The notes beneath the pieces are model-generated. The model was not told the DNA's origin. It was given only the letters and a program-made list of their open reading frames with translations, and did no database searches. From Acidobacteria bacterium 28-1 (GTDB lineage: Bacteria; Acidobacteriota; Blastocatellia; Pyrinomonadales; Pyrinomonadaceae), in NCBI GenBank assembly GCA_002050365.1, contig MWYZ01000081.1, positions 1 to 57,729 of the forward strand: 57,729 nucleotides of DNA. Reading direction: 5' to 3'. Both the position numbers and the translations under genes were made by a program. Positions 8,397 to 16,874 of the stretch are shown one piece after another; position 1 is the stretch's first letter; each line of letters starts with the position of its first letter.

Positions 8397-8978
8397 TTAT
8401 TCAAATAATTCGTCAACCGACATTTTCCAATCAGGCAAAGCAGGCTCGGCATCAGCCGTTTCACCGCGCCGAAAAATTCGCGGCTCGGATGGGTTGTCGC
8501 GGGTGTAAGATTTAATAACTTCTTCACTTTGCAAATCCACATCCCAAACAATTTCAGTTCCAGCAGCGAAATAATCAGCCCGTTTCTCGGCAATTTCTCT
8601 TTCGGCTCGTGCGCCGTAGTCGTTTTCACTTCTGACTTCAACAGCAAAAATCGGTGCGCCCTGCAGAAATTTCATTCCGGTTCGCTCGCCAACATAAAAA
8701 GAAGCGTCAGGCGAGAATGATTTTCGATGCGGTAAATTAACCAAGAAACCTGTATTGTCCGGATAGGCTCTGCCGAGTTTGTTTTCACGTTGATAAAGTT
8801 TTAAGTTAAATAATATGTTTGATGCAGCGGTTGCGGGTTCGTCTCCTGTTGCCATAAATTCCACAATCTCTCCGTTGATGATTTCGGCTTTCACTTCGGT
8901 TCGATAAAGTGCGGCGATTAAATCATCAACTGATTTTTCACGCTGGCGCGGCAGAGTTTTCTCGATAATTGTACTCAT
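8397..8978 (-). CDS. Uma2 family (DUF820) PD-(D/E)XK nuclease-like protein, copy A
   Basis: A 193-residue protein. The start MSTIIEK at 8978 is chosen because GGGAG lies eight bases upstream; the longer frame to 9026 lacks this. It has the Uma2 order: an N-terminal helix plus INGEIVEFMA, then SFSPDASFYV (active-site Asp), IFAVEVRSEND (E-x-R/K half of the nuclease core) and KRADYFAAGTEIVWDVD. Uma2 proteins are abundant in cyanobacteria, chloroflexi and acidobacteria. They are predicted restriction-endonuclease-fold proteins with no settled biological role. A second, divergent copy lies at 28340-28951. It is followed directly by a small membrane protein gene. Confidence 0.85.
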   Translation of the reverse strand: MSTIIEKTLPRQREKSVDDLIAALYRTEVKAEIINGEIVEFMATGDEPATAASNILFNLKLYQRENKLGRAYPDNTGFLVNLPHRKSFSPDASFYVGERTGMKFLQGAPIFAVEVRSENDYGARAEREIAEKRADYFAAGTEIVWDVDLQSEEVIKSYTRDNPSEPRIFRRGETADAEPALPDWKMSVDELFE

Positions 8979-9065
8979 ATTTAGTTCTCCCAACACTATT
9001 TTGCGATTTGCAACCACTAAAAGCAATCACAAACCGCAAATCAAACGGCTAAAATTGAAAAACCC

Positions 9066-10793
9066 TTAGCTCTGCTTTCCTTCTAAAAACGCCTTCAAAC
9101 GACGCGAGCGCGACGGATGACGCAGTTTTCTCAAAGCCTTGGCTTCGATTTGTCGGATGCGTTCGCGCGTTACGGCGAAATGCTGCCCGACTTCTTCGAG
9201 CGTGTGTTCCGAACCCGTATTGCCAAGCCCGAAACGCATCTTTATCACTTTCTCCTCGCGCGGTGTCAGCGTCGCTAAAACTTCGTCGGTGATTTCACGA
9301 AGATTTGAAAACGTAACCGATTCCGCCGGATTCAAGATTGATTTGTCCTCGATAAAATCTCCGAGATGCGAATCTTCTTCTTCGCCAATCGGCGTTTCAA
9401 GAGAAATCGGTTCTTGGGCGATTTTCAAAACCTTTCGCACTTTGGAAACGGAAATGTCCATTTTCTTGGCGATTTCTTCGCTCGTTGGTTCGCGTCCCAG
9501 CTCTTGAACAAGCGCCCGCGAAGTGCGAATCAGCTTGTTAATCGTCTCAATCATGTGGACGGGAATCCGTATTGTTCTGGCTTGGTCGGCAATCGCGCGG
9601 GTGATTGCCTGACGAATCCACCACGTCGCGTAAGTCGAAAATTTGTAACCGCGCCGCCACTCGAATTTATCAACCGCCTTCATCAAGCCGATGTTGCCTT
9701 CCTGAATCAAATCGAGAAACTGCAAACCGCGGTTCGTATATTTTTTAGCGATGGAAACGACCAGCCGCAAATTTGCTTCGACGAGTTCGCGCTTCGCCTG
9801 ATTCGTCTGCTGCTCGCCGACCAAAATCGTTTGCAAAGAACGCTTGATTTCAACCGTCGGCAGATTATACTTCTCCTCGATTCCGGCGATTTTCTTTCGC
9901 TCGTCGGCAATTTTGCGGTTTAATTCTTTTTTATCCTCGGCGGAAATTTTTTTGCTTTCAAGTTTGTCTTCCGCTTTGTTAATGTCGCGTTCGGCTTTTC
10001 TAATGTCGTCCGATACTTTGCGAATCGCGCCGATGAGTTTCTGCATCGCTCGTTCGGTTAGGTTCAGGTTTTTTATTTCCTGCGCAACTTCCAGACGATA
10101 ACGCGCCGTCTGCCGTTTCAATGCCATCAGCTTTTTCGACGGTTTGCCTTTCGCTTTTTTCTGTTCTTCGCGCAAAATCGTCAAAGATTTCAACGCTCTA
10201 GTGAAATTCAAACGAATGTTGGCGATGCCTTCGAGCGTCCATCGCAAGTATTCTTCCGCTTTGTCTTCCTCGCCCGTCAGTTCCGCTTGCTCTGAAAACA
10301 TAACCGTTTCGCGGATGTAACCTTTGCCGTTCTCCAGTTCATCGCCAATTTGCAAAAGCCTCTCGACGGCAATCGGAGAGCGCGAAATTGCTTTGCGCGT
10401 TTTGATTTGTCCGCGTTCGATTCTTTGAGCAATCGTTACTTCGCCCTGCCGAGTAAGGAGCGGAACAACACCCATTTCGCGCAAATAAAGGCGTACCGGA
10501 TCGTTTGATTTATCGAGCGTTCCAGCCGACAAATCCAAATCCAAATCGTCTTCGTCAATCGGCTCGTCTTCGTCGAGCGCGAGGCTCGCAGCTTGTTCGA
10601 GTAGTTGCGCGTCCGTATCGGCGACCGAAATGTTTGCGCCTTCAAGGCGTGTTAAAACGTCTTCGATGTCGTCGGGCGACATCATTTTGTTGGGAATCTC
10701 GCGGTTAAGTTCGTCAAAACTTAAAAACTTTTTTCGCCTGCCGAGTGCCACCAGGCGATCCATTAAATCTTCTTTTTCGTCGTAGTCTGCCAT
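9066..10793 (-). CDS. rpoD: RNA polymerase primary sigma factor RpoD
   Basis: Housekeeping sigma factor, 575 residues. It carries region 1.1 (residues 1-80), region 1.2 with [16 protein letters not shown], a non-conserved region with a long charged coiled coil (about 200-290), region 2 ([41 protein letters not shown], split here only for description), region 2.4 [10 protein letters not shown], region 3, and the region 4.2 helix-turn-helix near [22 protein letters not shown]. The set of regions identifies the primary sigma rather than an alternative factor. The minus-strand leader (10794-10990) is AT-rich and carries GAAATTT-type repeats but no promoter I can defend. Confidence 0.97.
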   Translation of the reverse strand: MADYDEKEDLMDRLVALGRRKKFLSFDELNREIPNKMMSPDDIEDVLTRLEGANISVADTDAQLLEQAASLALDEDEPIDEDDLDLDLSAGTLDKSNDPVRLYLREMGVVPLLTRQGEVTIAQRIERGQIKTRKAISRSPIAVERLLQIGDELENGKGYIRETVMFSEQAELTGEEDKAEEYLRWTLEGIANIRLNFTRALKSLTILREEQKKAKGKPSKKLMALKRQTARYRLEVAQEIKNLNLTERAMQKLIGAIRKVSDDIRKAERDINKAEDKLESKKISAEDKKELNRKIADERKKIAGIEEKYNLPTVEIKRSLQTILVGEQQTNQAKRELVEANLRLVVSIAKKYTNRGLQFLDLIQEGNIGLMKAVDKFEWRRGYKFSTYATWWIRQAITRAIADQARTIRIPVHMIETINKLIRTSRALVQELGREPTSEEIAKKMDISVSKVRKVLKIAQEPISLETPIGEEEDSHLGDFIEDKSILNPAESVTFSNLREITDEVLATLTPREEKVIKMRFGLGNTGSEHTLEEVGQHFAVTRERIRQIEAKALRKLRHPSRSRRLKAFLEGKQS

Positions 10794-10999
10794 AAATTTG
10801 TAATAGGTTTTGATTAAAAAACAGCGTAAATCGTTGTTCGTAAAATAAATGTAAACGCCTTTAAGAAAGAAAAGGTTTCAAGCACGGGCGAAGCTAAAAC
10901 AAACGATTTCAAATTTCAAATTTCATATAATTCTCAAATATGAAATCTGTCATTATAGATTAAAAAACATAAATTATCTATCGAGATGTGAGAAAAGTT

Positions 11000-11404
11000 T
11001 AGGGCGAACGCATCACTTTTGAATAAAAAGCTACTCGGTTAATCTGAGTAGCTGAACAAATTAAAAGCAGAAACATTATTTGCGAGTTTAGCGAAAGTGG
11101 ATGATCCGCGACGTGAGCATCAAAAGTTTCATTCGTTATTTGATATTTTGGTAATTTCCATTTGTGCGGTGATTTGCCGAGCAGAGCATTGGACGGAAAT
11201 GGAAGAATTTGGTGAAGCAAAACGATGATTGTCGAGTCAGAGAAACCAAAGCCGCCGAAAACTTAGCCACCGTCAGGCACATCGGCTTGAATCTGCTGAA
11301 ACAAGAAAAGAGTTGTAAATTAGGAATTAAGAGCAAACGCAAAAAAGCAGGTTGGGATGAGAATTATTTACTCAAGGTCTTAAAAAAGTGATGCGTTTGC
11401 CCTA
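11000..11404. mobile_element. Internally deleted ISAs1-family insertion sequence (about 405 bp)
   Basis: Terminal inverted repeats of 21 bp with one mismatch: left 11000-11020 starts TAGGGCGAACGCATC and right 11384-11404 ends GATGCGTTTGCCCTA. Between them are only the two ends of an ISAs1-type (H-repeat-associated) transposase. The 300-odd codons between them are missing. I see no convincing target-site duplication. With intact ends this is a non-autonomous derivative that could still be moved by a full-length relative elsewhere. Confidence 0.8.
11052..11391 (+). pseudogene. ISAs1-family transposase remnant (N- and C-terminal fragments)
   Basis: Frame from 11052 reads an N-terminal piece with VDDPRREHQKFHSLFDIL and SICAVICRAEHWTEMEEFG, matching the start of ISAs1 transposases; it has no start codon and stops at about 11226. 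A second frame (11209-11391) reads NDDCRVRETKAAENL, ATVRHIGLNLLKQEKS and AGWDENYLLKVL, matching the extreme C-terminus of the same family. The junction at about 11210-11224 changes frame, so a large internal deletion removed the DDE core. Not functional. Confidence 0.85.
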
Positions 11405-11524
11405 TTATCAATCTAGTTGATTCTATTTCAGAATAATAAAATTGTAAAATTTTAAGTTTTTGTTTGAGATAGTATTTGCAGTATTTTTGAATTAAACGGC
11501 TTCAAATAATAGTCAACTTAAGCC

Positions 11525-11561
11525 TTTTTTGTCTCAAAAAGGGTCATTTTTGAGACAAAAA
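11525..11561. terminator. Bidirectional stem-loop terminator
   Basis: TTTTGTCTCAAAAA pairs with TTTTTGAGACAAAA around a GGGTCA loop, flanked by T- and A-runs so it can work on either strand. It lies 278 bases past the stop of the cysteine-rich protein gene (minus strand). The rest of 11405-11838 holds no gene I can support. Confidence 0.6.
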
Positions 11562-11838
11562 TAAGTTTACAGCAACACAAGATTAGGACATTACCAGAAG
11601 AATTTACACACGACACACCTTCGGCAGGCGCGTGAAAACGAACTTTTTTCTCATAGCGAGTTTGGAAAAATCGTAATCGGAACTGTTCTATAAAATTCAC
11701 ATAAAATTGTTACCCAGAAAAACACCGGTCAATTTTCAAAATTTTATCGATTGCGGCTTTTGAAAATCTCCGCTTTTATCTTGGACAAATTACTTAACAT
11801 TCCGCCGAATCCTACCTCGCCGTTTTTGCGAGGAAATC

Positions 11839-12396
11839 TTACTTTATCCATAACTTAACGGGTTCATCTTCCATTCGGCGAATGCTTTCAATACGTCCCA
11901 CAACCATTTGATTATGATTTTTCTCAATTTTGATTTTTTTGGGTTTTGAATTTTTAGGTTCAAAATCTCCTACGACCGGAAGTAGATTATTTTCTGTTTC
12001 CAATTCATCTGATTCAACCACGACCTCATTCATTAAATTTGACGTATTTGTTTCAACAAGTTGAAATGCGAAAAGACCGCCGATTATGCCGAAACACATT
12101 GAAAATAAAGCGGACACTGTGCGTGACATACGGCGTTTAACTCTTTTCCAACCGACCGGACACTCTTGTGTTAAAACAGTTCCGTCTATTCGGCGATAAA
12201 ATTTTACACATACGCGACCTTCCGCGCTTATCAAAAAGTTTTCGGCTTCAAGTTGCGTCATATCTGAAAGGTTATAAACATTTAATTTGCATTCGGAGCA
12301 AAATCGCTTGCGCTCGTTACCATACATTTCTTTCCAATTTGCCGAACACGCGCTGGCGATACGAACACTGTCTAACGGATTTGTAAATTTACTCAT
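11839..12396 (-). CDS. Acidobacterial cysteine-rich membrane-anchored protein, paralogue A
   Basis: A 185-residue protein of unknown function. I chose the start MSKFTNPLDSV at 12396 because GGAGG lies five bases upstream and the paralogue at 37602-38159 begins with the same MSKFTNPL and has the same length. The N-terminal domain (1-80) has an ordered set of cysteines: ACSANW, RFCSECKLNVYNLS, EGRVCVKFYRRIDGTVL and ECPVGW. This arrangement looks like a small metal-binding fold. It is followed by one hydrophobic segment (about 95-115) and a charged, poorly conserved tail. An ECF-type promoter sits 16 bases before the start codon. I do not know a function; a cell-envelope stress role is only an inference from the promoter type. 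Confidence 0.75.
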   Translation of the reverse strand: MSKFTNPLDSVRIASACSANWKEMYGNERKRFCSECKLNVYNLSDMTQLEAENFLISAEGRVCVKFYRRIDGTVLTQECPVGWKRVKRRMSRTVSALFSMCFGIIGGLFAFQLVETNTSNLMNEVVVESDELETENNLLPVVGDFEPKNSKPKKIKIEKNHNQMVVGRIESIRRMEDEPVKLWIK

Positions 12397-12412
12397 AAAA
12401 GCCTCCGTTAGC

Positions 12413-12440
12413 TTAGACACTCAAAAATGAATTTTGTTCC
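12413..12440 (-). promoter_or_regulatory. ECF-sigma-type promoter of cysteine-rich paralogue A
   Basis: Read on the minus strand: GGAAC (12440-12436), 17-bp spacer beginning AAAA, then GTCTAA (12418-12413), 16 bases before the ATG. The same boxes with the same 17-bp spacer occur in front of paralogue B at 38177-38204. GGAAC/GTC with 16-17 bp is the usual extracytoplasmic-function sigma pattern. Confidence 0.65.
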
Positions 12441-12490
12441 GGTGATGAAATTTTTTACAAAGTTTGTTTTCAAATCAATCAATCACTGCT

Positions 12491-13162
12491 CTAAAGTTGC
12501 GACTCAAATATTTTCCAACTTCCATTCCAATCGAAAGTCTCTAACGCCGAAAAGTGTTTTTTGTAATCGTAAAAAGAATTTCCCTCGTAAGCATAGCCCG
12601 GATAATAAAATGCCTTGTTGTTTTTCAGTGAAAAGTCAATAACGAGCAGCATCGTATAAATTCCCAAGCTGCGCCGGTTTTCTTCCGTGGCGAACATCGT
12701 ATAAACGCCGGAAGTTGCTGCTCTGCCAACATCGAAAAACGAAGCCGCCAACAGTTTTTCCTGATTATAAAGGCAAACCTCTAATGCTTCGCACGGCGTA
12801 TCGGCGGGCGCGTTTGAAAGAAAATCGTAAATCGAACGGGGAACGCTGTGTTTGAAACGCTGTTTGTGTTTTTCAAATAAAATTCCTTTTTCCGGCGTAA
12901 TTTCAATCGGACGAATGACGGTTTGTAATTCTTGATTTCTCTTTATGATTCGGCGTTGACTTCTTGAAAGCACAAAATTTTTCAGCCGAATGCGAAGTGG
13001 CAAAACGCCGCGCAGTTCATATTCGTGTAGACCGATGTTGTAACGAAAAAAATGTTCGCCGAAGTGCCGCCATCCATCGGCGAGAAGCAAATCTAATTGT
13101 TGTGGGGAAACCGCTCGCGTGTAAAACTCTTCATTGATAAAGAAACGCAAATCTTTGAGCAT
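12491..13162 (-). CDS. Arginyltransferase/Bpt-like (ATE C-terminal, GNAT-fold) protein lacking the N-terminal cysteines
   Basis: The 223-residue product resembles aminoacyl-tRNA-protein transferases (ATE/Bpt), which add Arg or Leu to protein N-termini for N-degron turnover. The start MLKDLRFF at 13162 is chosen; longer frames are non-homologous. Recognisable blocks are [38 protein letters not shown]-like [27 protein letters not shown] and [10 protein letters not shown]. Family members normally carry a CxxC-type cluster in the N-terminal ATE_N domain that binds iron-sulfur or heme. Here the corresponding stretch ([16 protein letters not shown]) has none. It may therefore act on another substrate or lack the redox sensor. 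Assignment to the fold is fairly sure, the reaction is not. Confidence 0.7.
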   Translation of the reverse strand: MLKDLRFFINEEFYTRAVSPQQLDLLLADGWRHFGEHFFRYNIGLHEYELRGVLPLRIRLKNFVLSRSQRRIIKRNQELQTVIRPIEITPEKGILFEKHKQRFKHSVPRSIYDFLSNAPADTPCEALEVCLYNQEKLLAASFFDVGRAATSGVYTMFATEENRRSLGIYTMLLVIDFSLKNNKAFYYPGYAYEGNSFYDYKKHFSALETFDWNGSWKIFESQL

Positions 13163-13189
13163 AACCGAAAAAAATATACAAAACCCACT

Positions 13190-13306
13190 TTGCCGACAAA
13201 AATCTGCGCGGCGTGTCATCGTCCATTTGCGTGGCGCAAGCGTTGGGAACGAGTTTGGGAAGAGGTAAAGTTCTGCTCGGAACGCTGTCGCAAGAAACAC
13301 GATTGA
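13190..13306 (+). CDS. DUF2256 family mini zinc-finger protein
   Basis: A tiny protein (38 residues from a TTG at 13190) matching the DUF2256 signature: [16 protein letters not shown] followed by [14 protein letters not shown]. The four cysteines in two CxxC/CxxxC pairs suggest one zinc site. It is antisense to its neighbours, wedged between the bactofilin gene and the arginyltransferase-like gene. The start is uncertain: no Shine-Dalgarno is visible, and the next in-frame ATG (13097) would overlap the coding start of the divergent neighbour by 66 bases. DUF2256 genes are often reported near cryptochrome/photolyase genes; none is visible here. The function is unknown. Confidence 0.65.
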   Translation: MPTKICAACHRPFAWRKRWERVWEEVKFCSERCRKKHD

Positions 13307-13332
13307 TTTATACGATTGTTTTCCGGCAAATT

Positions 13333-13950
13333 CTAATTCGTCGCTGCTTCCGCCGTTTCATCGTCGTTTAGTTCAAAATAACCGTTCGGCTCGTTTTCTT
13401 GAAACGGCGCAAGTTCGTTGGTAATTTTGGGCGCGTTGGCTTCGGCAATACGTCTTTCCATCGTTTCTCTGGCTTTTATCATACTGCAGCTGCCTTCGAG
13501 AATTGCGCCGTCTTCCATCAGGAGGCGCGGCGTTTGAATGTTGCCAACAACGTGCGCCGTTCGTCCGAGTTCCAATCGTTCGGTGGCGACGATATCGCCG
13601 TTGACCGTGCCGTTAATCGTCGCCGCCGCAACTTGTATATTCGCATCAACTCTGCCCGTCGAGCCGACAATTAAAGTTCCGTCCTCGGACGAAACGTGCC
13701 CCGTCAGATGCCCGTCAACGCGAAGCATCGCCTGAAAAGTGGTTTCGCCGGTCAAAACCGTTCCGCTGCCGATAAAGCCGCTTAAACGTCCTTCTTTAAT
13801 ATCGCGCGCCATTGATTCGCTCTCGGAAACAGCGCGATTTGACGCCGCATTGCCAGCCGGATATAAGGAATTTGAATCAGTCGTCTGCTTCGGCTGATAT
13901 GCCGAGTCATTCGTTTGTTCCGTTTTGGAACTTCTGCCCATTCTAATCAT
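13333..13950 (-). CDS. Bactofilin (polymer-forming cytoskeletal protein)
   Basis: A 205-residue bactofilin. The disordered N-terminus (1-55) leads into the right-handed beta-helix core starting GFIGSGTVLTGETTF, with repeated hydrophobic-glycine turns (DGHLTGHVSSEDGTLIVG, TINGTVNGDIVATERLELG, TAHVVGNIQTPRLLMEDG) and a short disordered C-terminus rich in Glu and Asn. Bactofilins self-polymerise into membrane-associated filaments that position cell-wall enzymes. The unusual feature is only the Gln/Ser/Thr-rich N-terminus, normal for the family. GGAG lies 14 bases upstream of the chosen ATG, so a start at the second Met (13941) is also possible. Confidence 0.9.
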   Translation of the reverse strand: MIRMGRSSKTEQTNDSAYQPKQTTDSNSLYPAGNAASNRAVSESESMARDIKEGRLSGFIGSGTVLTGETTFQAMLRVDGHLTGHVSSEDGTLIVGSTGRVDANIQVAAATINGTVNGDIVATERLELGRTAHVVGNIQTPRLLMEDGAILEGSCSMIKARETMERRIAEANAPKITNELAPFQENEPNGYFELNDDETAEAATN

Positions 13951-14317
13951 AATTTTTATAAGCTCCTTTTTCGTTTTATCTTTTGACGTTTTCGATTTTC
14001 GTTGTCAACACATCATTGAGCGCACATATTATCACTTTTTTGGGTGCTTGCCGCAGATTTATACAGTGAAATGGTTGAAAGCAGTATTTTTCTACTCATA
14101 ATTTTTATTTACCGAAAATTTATTTCTCAATTCTTAATGGGATTTCGTTTCTTTTGATGAGGATTTTGTTTTTGAGACTGATTTGATTATTTTTGTTTTG
14201 GCTTGTAAAGTCAAGGCTTTAATTTTTCAAAAGGCATAAACGGCGGGTTTGTTTTTGGTTCACGTTGCATATCTATCTTTTTTTGTGCGATTGTAAATAA
14301 AGAAGGTGATTTAAAAA
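13951..14317. other. Divergent intergenic region, no gene seen
   Basis: 367 bases of AT-rich DNA between the bactofilin gene (minus) and ttcA (plus). It must hold both promoters, but I see no pair of boxes good enough to call. GAAGGTG at about 14301 is the ribosome-binding site of ttcA. No repeat or structured RNA is visible. Confidence 0.5.
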
Positions 14318-15199
14318 TTGTTTGTAGAAACGAAAACGAAAACGAAACTGCTCAAAAAAATGGGCGAAGCCATCCGCGATTTTTCAATGATTGAAGCGGG
14401 CGATAAGGTAATGGTGTGCGTTTCGGGCGGTAAAGACAGTTATACAATGCTCGATTTACTGCTCGACGTGCAGAAACGTGCGCCCGTGAAATTCGAAATT
14501 CTCGCCGTTAATCTCGACCAGAAACAACCGGATTTTCCCGAACACGTTCTGCCCGAATATCTGAAAAGCGTCGGCGTTAATTATAAAATTATCGAAGAAG
14601 ACACTTACTCGATAGTTACCCGCCTTGTTCCTGAAGGGAAAACTTTCTGCTCGGTTTGCTCGCGGCTCCGGCGTGGGATTTTATACAACACGGCGGTTGA
14701 AGAAGGCTGCACGAAAATCGCGCTCGGACACCACGCCGACGACGTGATTGCGACGTTTCTTTTAAATCTTTTCTACGTCGGACAATTGAAAGCGATGCCG
14801 CCTATCTTGCGTTCCGACGACGGACGCAACACGGTTATTCGCCCGCTCGCTTACTGTCAGGAAAATGACATCACCAGATTTGCCCACGAAAAAGAGTTTC
14901 CGATTATTCCGTGTAATTTGTGTGGTTCGCAGCCAAACCTGAAACGGGCGCGGGTGAAGAATTTGATAAAAGATTTAGAAAAGGAAATTCCGCACGTGCG
15001 CTCATCGATTATGACGGCGTTGACCAATGTTACCGGTTCGCATCTGCTCGACGCGGAACTTTACGATTTTAAAAACTTTGCGCCGCTCGTCAAGCAAATT
15101 CCCGCCGGACACGGAAGCGTCGAACGAGAACTCGATTCGGTTTTCGACCACTCGGAACCGCAATTTGCGTCCTCAATTGTCGGCATCGCACGCAATTAA
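14318..15199 (+). CDS. ttcA: tRNA 2-thiocytidine(32) synthetase TtcA
   Basis: ATP-dependent enzyme that thiolates C32 in the anticodon loop of certain tRNAs. The 293-residue protein starts with TTG at 14318, preceded by GAAGGTG at suitable spacing. It has the PP-loop [16 protein letters not shown], the CxxC pair [11 protein letters not shown] (iron-sulfur ligands), the [14 protein letters not shown] block and a second Cxx[10 protein letters not shown]. These are the defining features of the TtcA group of PP-loop ATPases. TtcA is preferred over the 2-thiouridine TtuA group because of CSRLRRG and the overall length. Confidence 0.92.
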   Translation: MFVETKTKTKLLKKMGEAIRDFSMIEAGDKVMVCVSGGKDSYTMLDLLLDVQKRAPVKFEILAVNLDQKQPDFPEHVLPEYLKSVGVNYKIIEEDTYSIVTRLVPEGKTFCSVCSRLRRGILYNTAVEEGCTKIALGHHADDVIATFLLNLFYVGQLKAMPPILRSDDGRNTVIRPLAYCQENDITRFAHEKEFPIIPCNLCGSQPNLKRARVKNLIKDLEKEIPHVRSSIMTALTNVTGSHLLDAELYDFKNFAPLVKQIPAGHGSVERELDSVFDHSEPQFASSIVGIARN

Positions 15200-15223
15200 A
15201 TATATTGTTGAATAAAAACAATG

Positions 15224-15295
15224 AGTTTTGAGTTCTGCCTTCGGGCGGCAGTTTGAATTAGCAAAACCAAGCCGCCTGAAGGCGGAACTTAAAAC
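15224..15295. repeat. Inverted repeat with inner GC hairpins
   Basis: 25-base arms 15224-15248 and 15271-15295 pair with three mismatches, and each arm also contains its own small hairpin around CTTCGG/CTTCAG. It lies after ttcA and may terminate it. The layout (two hairpins facing each other) resembles a REP doublet. Confidence 0.6.
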
Positions 15296-15318
15296 TTCTT
15301 ACCCGATTTATAAATGAT

Positions 15319-15345
15319 TGTCTTTTTGCTCCAAACAAAAAGACA
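15319..15345. terminator. Perfect 10-bp stem terminator between convergent genes
   Basis: TGTCTTTTTG pairs perfectly with CAAAAAGACA around a seven-base loop. It lies between ttcA (plus) and the TonB-C protein gene (minus), which converge here. Confidence 0.6.
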
Positions 15346-15398
15346 GCACTTTTCGTGAAAGTAACTGCCTTTACAATACAAAACGGTTTGCTTAATCT

Positions 15399-16727
15399 TC
15401 ACAAACTAAAATTAAAATTAACAAAACCGGTTGCTTTAGTCGCTTGACCGCCGCGTATGAACGGTTTGAATTTCCATTTTCTCACCGCATCCGTCGCTGC
15501 TCTTTGAAGCATTGGCGGTCCGCTCGTATTTTGCACTTCGGCAACTTTACCGTTTTCGTCAATCACCAATTCAACTTTGACAATGCCGGTCATACGCATA
15601 TTTCTCGCCGTGGGCGGATAGACAGGATTGGCTTTTTCGGTTGCATAACCGATTAAAGAGCCGACCGCGAGCGGCGAATCGTTTTTCGGCACATCATTGT
15701 TGGGCGCGACGGTTTGCGCCGCTACCGTCGGCGTCTCGGTTTTATTTTCTTTTTGATTGACAGCAGTTTCTTTTTCCGAATTCTCGACGCGTAGAGTCTT
15801 GGCTGGCGCGGTCGGTTTATCCAAATTTTCTGATGCCGCCGTCGCTGCTTCGTTTGTCTTTTTGATTTCTTCTCTCGGCGTATCGGTTATGATTGGTTTT
15901 CCTGTCGTGTCGGTTTTGGCAACATTTGTTTTTTCGGTAGAAACGGGAATAGGTTGAAGAATCGGCGTTTGGGTTGTATTCGGGTTAGGTTGCGGCAAGT
16001 TTGCTAAGACGTTATTAGACGGCGGCGTATTTGCCGCGACGTTATTAGTTGGCGGTGGCTGCGTCGGTGCGTCGGAAACCGCGTTGACGACGACGCTTCT
16101 CGAATTGGCTAAATCTTCACGCGCATCGGCGACTTCGTTTTTCCAACGATTCGCGTCAAAATCGTCTCGCGCCAAACTGCTCCGCGCATTGGTTGCTTCT
16201 TCCATCAACGCCATCGCATTGGAAGTCTGAGTTTTATCTTTGCTTAAAACTTTGGTTTGCTCGACAACAATCTCCAGCGTTTGACGCATTTTATCAACGT
16301 CGCTGACCGCATCTTTCGGCAGATTGCGGTCGGCAACCGATAGCCCGAGTGCACGATAACGCTCTACTTGATTACGCGTTCCCTTGACGACTTGTCCGGC
16401 AGCCGCAAAATAATTTGCCGCCGCGCCTTGTTTTTTCGATTTGGAAAGTTCGGTCAGAAAATCCTGTGCGCGTTTGTAATCGCCTTGTTCGAGAAAGCTG
16501 CTTATCAGCAAAACATTAATAACACCGTTGACGGTCGGGTCGCTGGTTTCGCGCCGAATATTTTCGAGTTCATAAATCGCCGCGTTGTAATTTCTAATGG
16601 CAATAAACGCTTTAGCTTTTGCCACGCGCTCGCGCATAATATCGCCGGATGTCTGCGCGAAAGTTAAAATTGAAACGGTAAAAATTAGTAAAACCGAAGT
16701 GTAAAATCTTCTGACATTAAGCGGCAT
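15399..16727 (-). CDS. TonB C-terminal domain protein with long Pro/Thr/Asn linker
   Basis: The 442-residue envelope protein starts at MPLNVRRFY (16727), where AGGAG lies seven bases upstream; the longer frame to 16772 has no such site. It begins with a signal peptide or single membrane helix (SVLLIFTVSILTFAQ), followed by a helical TPR-like region (about 30-190). Then comes a long linker rich in Pro, Thr, Asn and Lys, and a C-terminal TonB_C domain (ATEKANPVYPPTARNMRMTG, VELVIDENGKVAEV, GPPMLQRAATDAVRKWKFKP). Because the domain is exported with the signal peptide cleaved or anchored, it may transmit energy to outer-membrane receptors or simply serve as a periplasmic scaffold. No ExbB/ExbD is adjacent. 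Confidence 0.85.
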   Translation of the reverse strand: MPLNVRRFYTSVLLIFTVSILTFAQTSGDIMRERVAKAKAFIAIRNYNAAIYELENIRRETSDPTVNGVINVLLISSFLEQGDYKRAQDFLTELSKSKKQGAAANYFAAAGQVVKGTRNQVERYRALGLSVADRNLPKDAVSDVDKMRQTLEIVVEQTKVLSKDKTQTSNAMALMEEATNARSSLARDDFDANRWKNEVADAREDLANSRSVVVNAVSDAPTQPPPTNNVAANTPPSNNVLANLPQPNPNTTQTPILQPIPVSTEKTNVAKTDTTGKPIITDTPREEIKKTNEAATAASENLDKPTAPAKTLRVENSEKETAVNQKENKTETPTVAAQTVAPNNDVPKNDSPLAVGSLIGYATEKANPVYPPTARNMRMTGIVKVELVIDENGKVAEVQNTSGPPMLQRAATDAVRKWKFKPFIRGGQATKATGFVNFNFSL

Positions 16728-16874
16728 TTTCGAGTCTCCTTGTTTCTGATGTCGGACTAAAATTTTCCACAATGGTCACGAGCGAGTGTTTTCACCTTAA
16801 ACGACCTGAACAAATAATCCGTAGTATCCTGAAAAAACGCTTTCGAGCAAGTTCACCTTTTGGGAAAACTCGCT

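Noticed and set aside
11518..11700. 60-residue open frame on the minus strand
   Set aside because: It runs through the terminator hairpin, lacks a ribosome-binding site and looks like non-coding AT-rich DNA.
13097..13189. ATG at 13097 as start of the DUF2256 gene
   Set aside because: It would overlap the divergent neighbour by 66 bases and add a non-homologous N-terminus.
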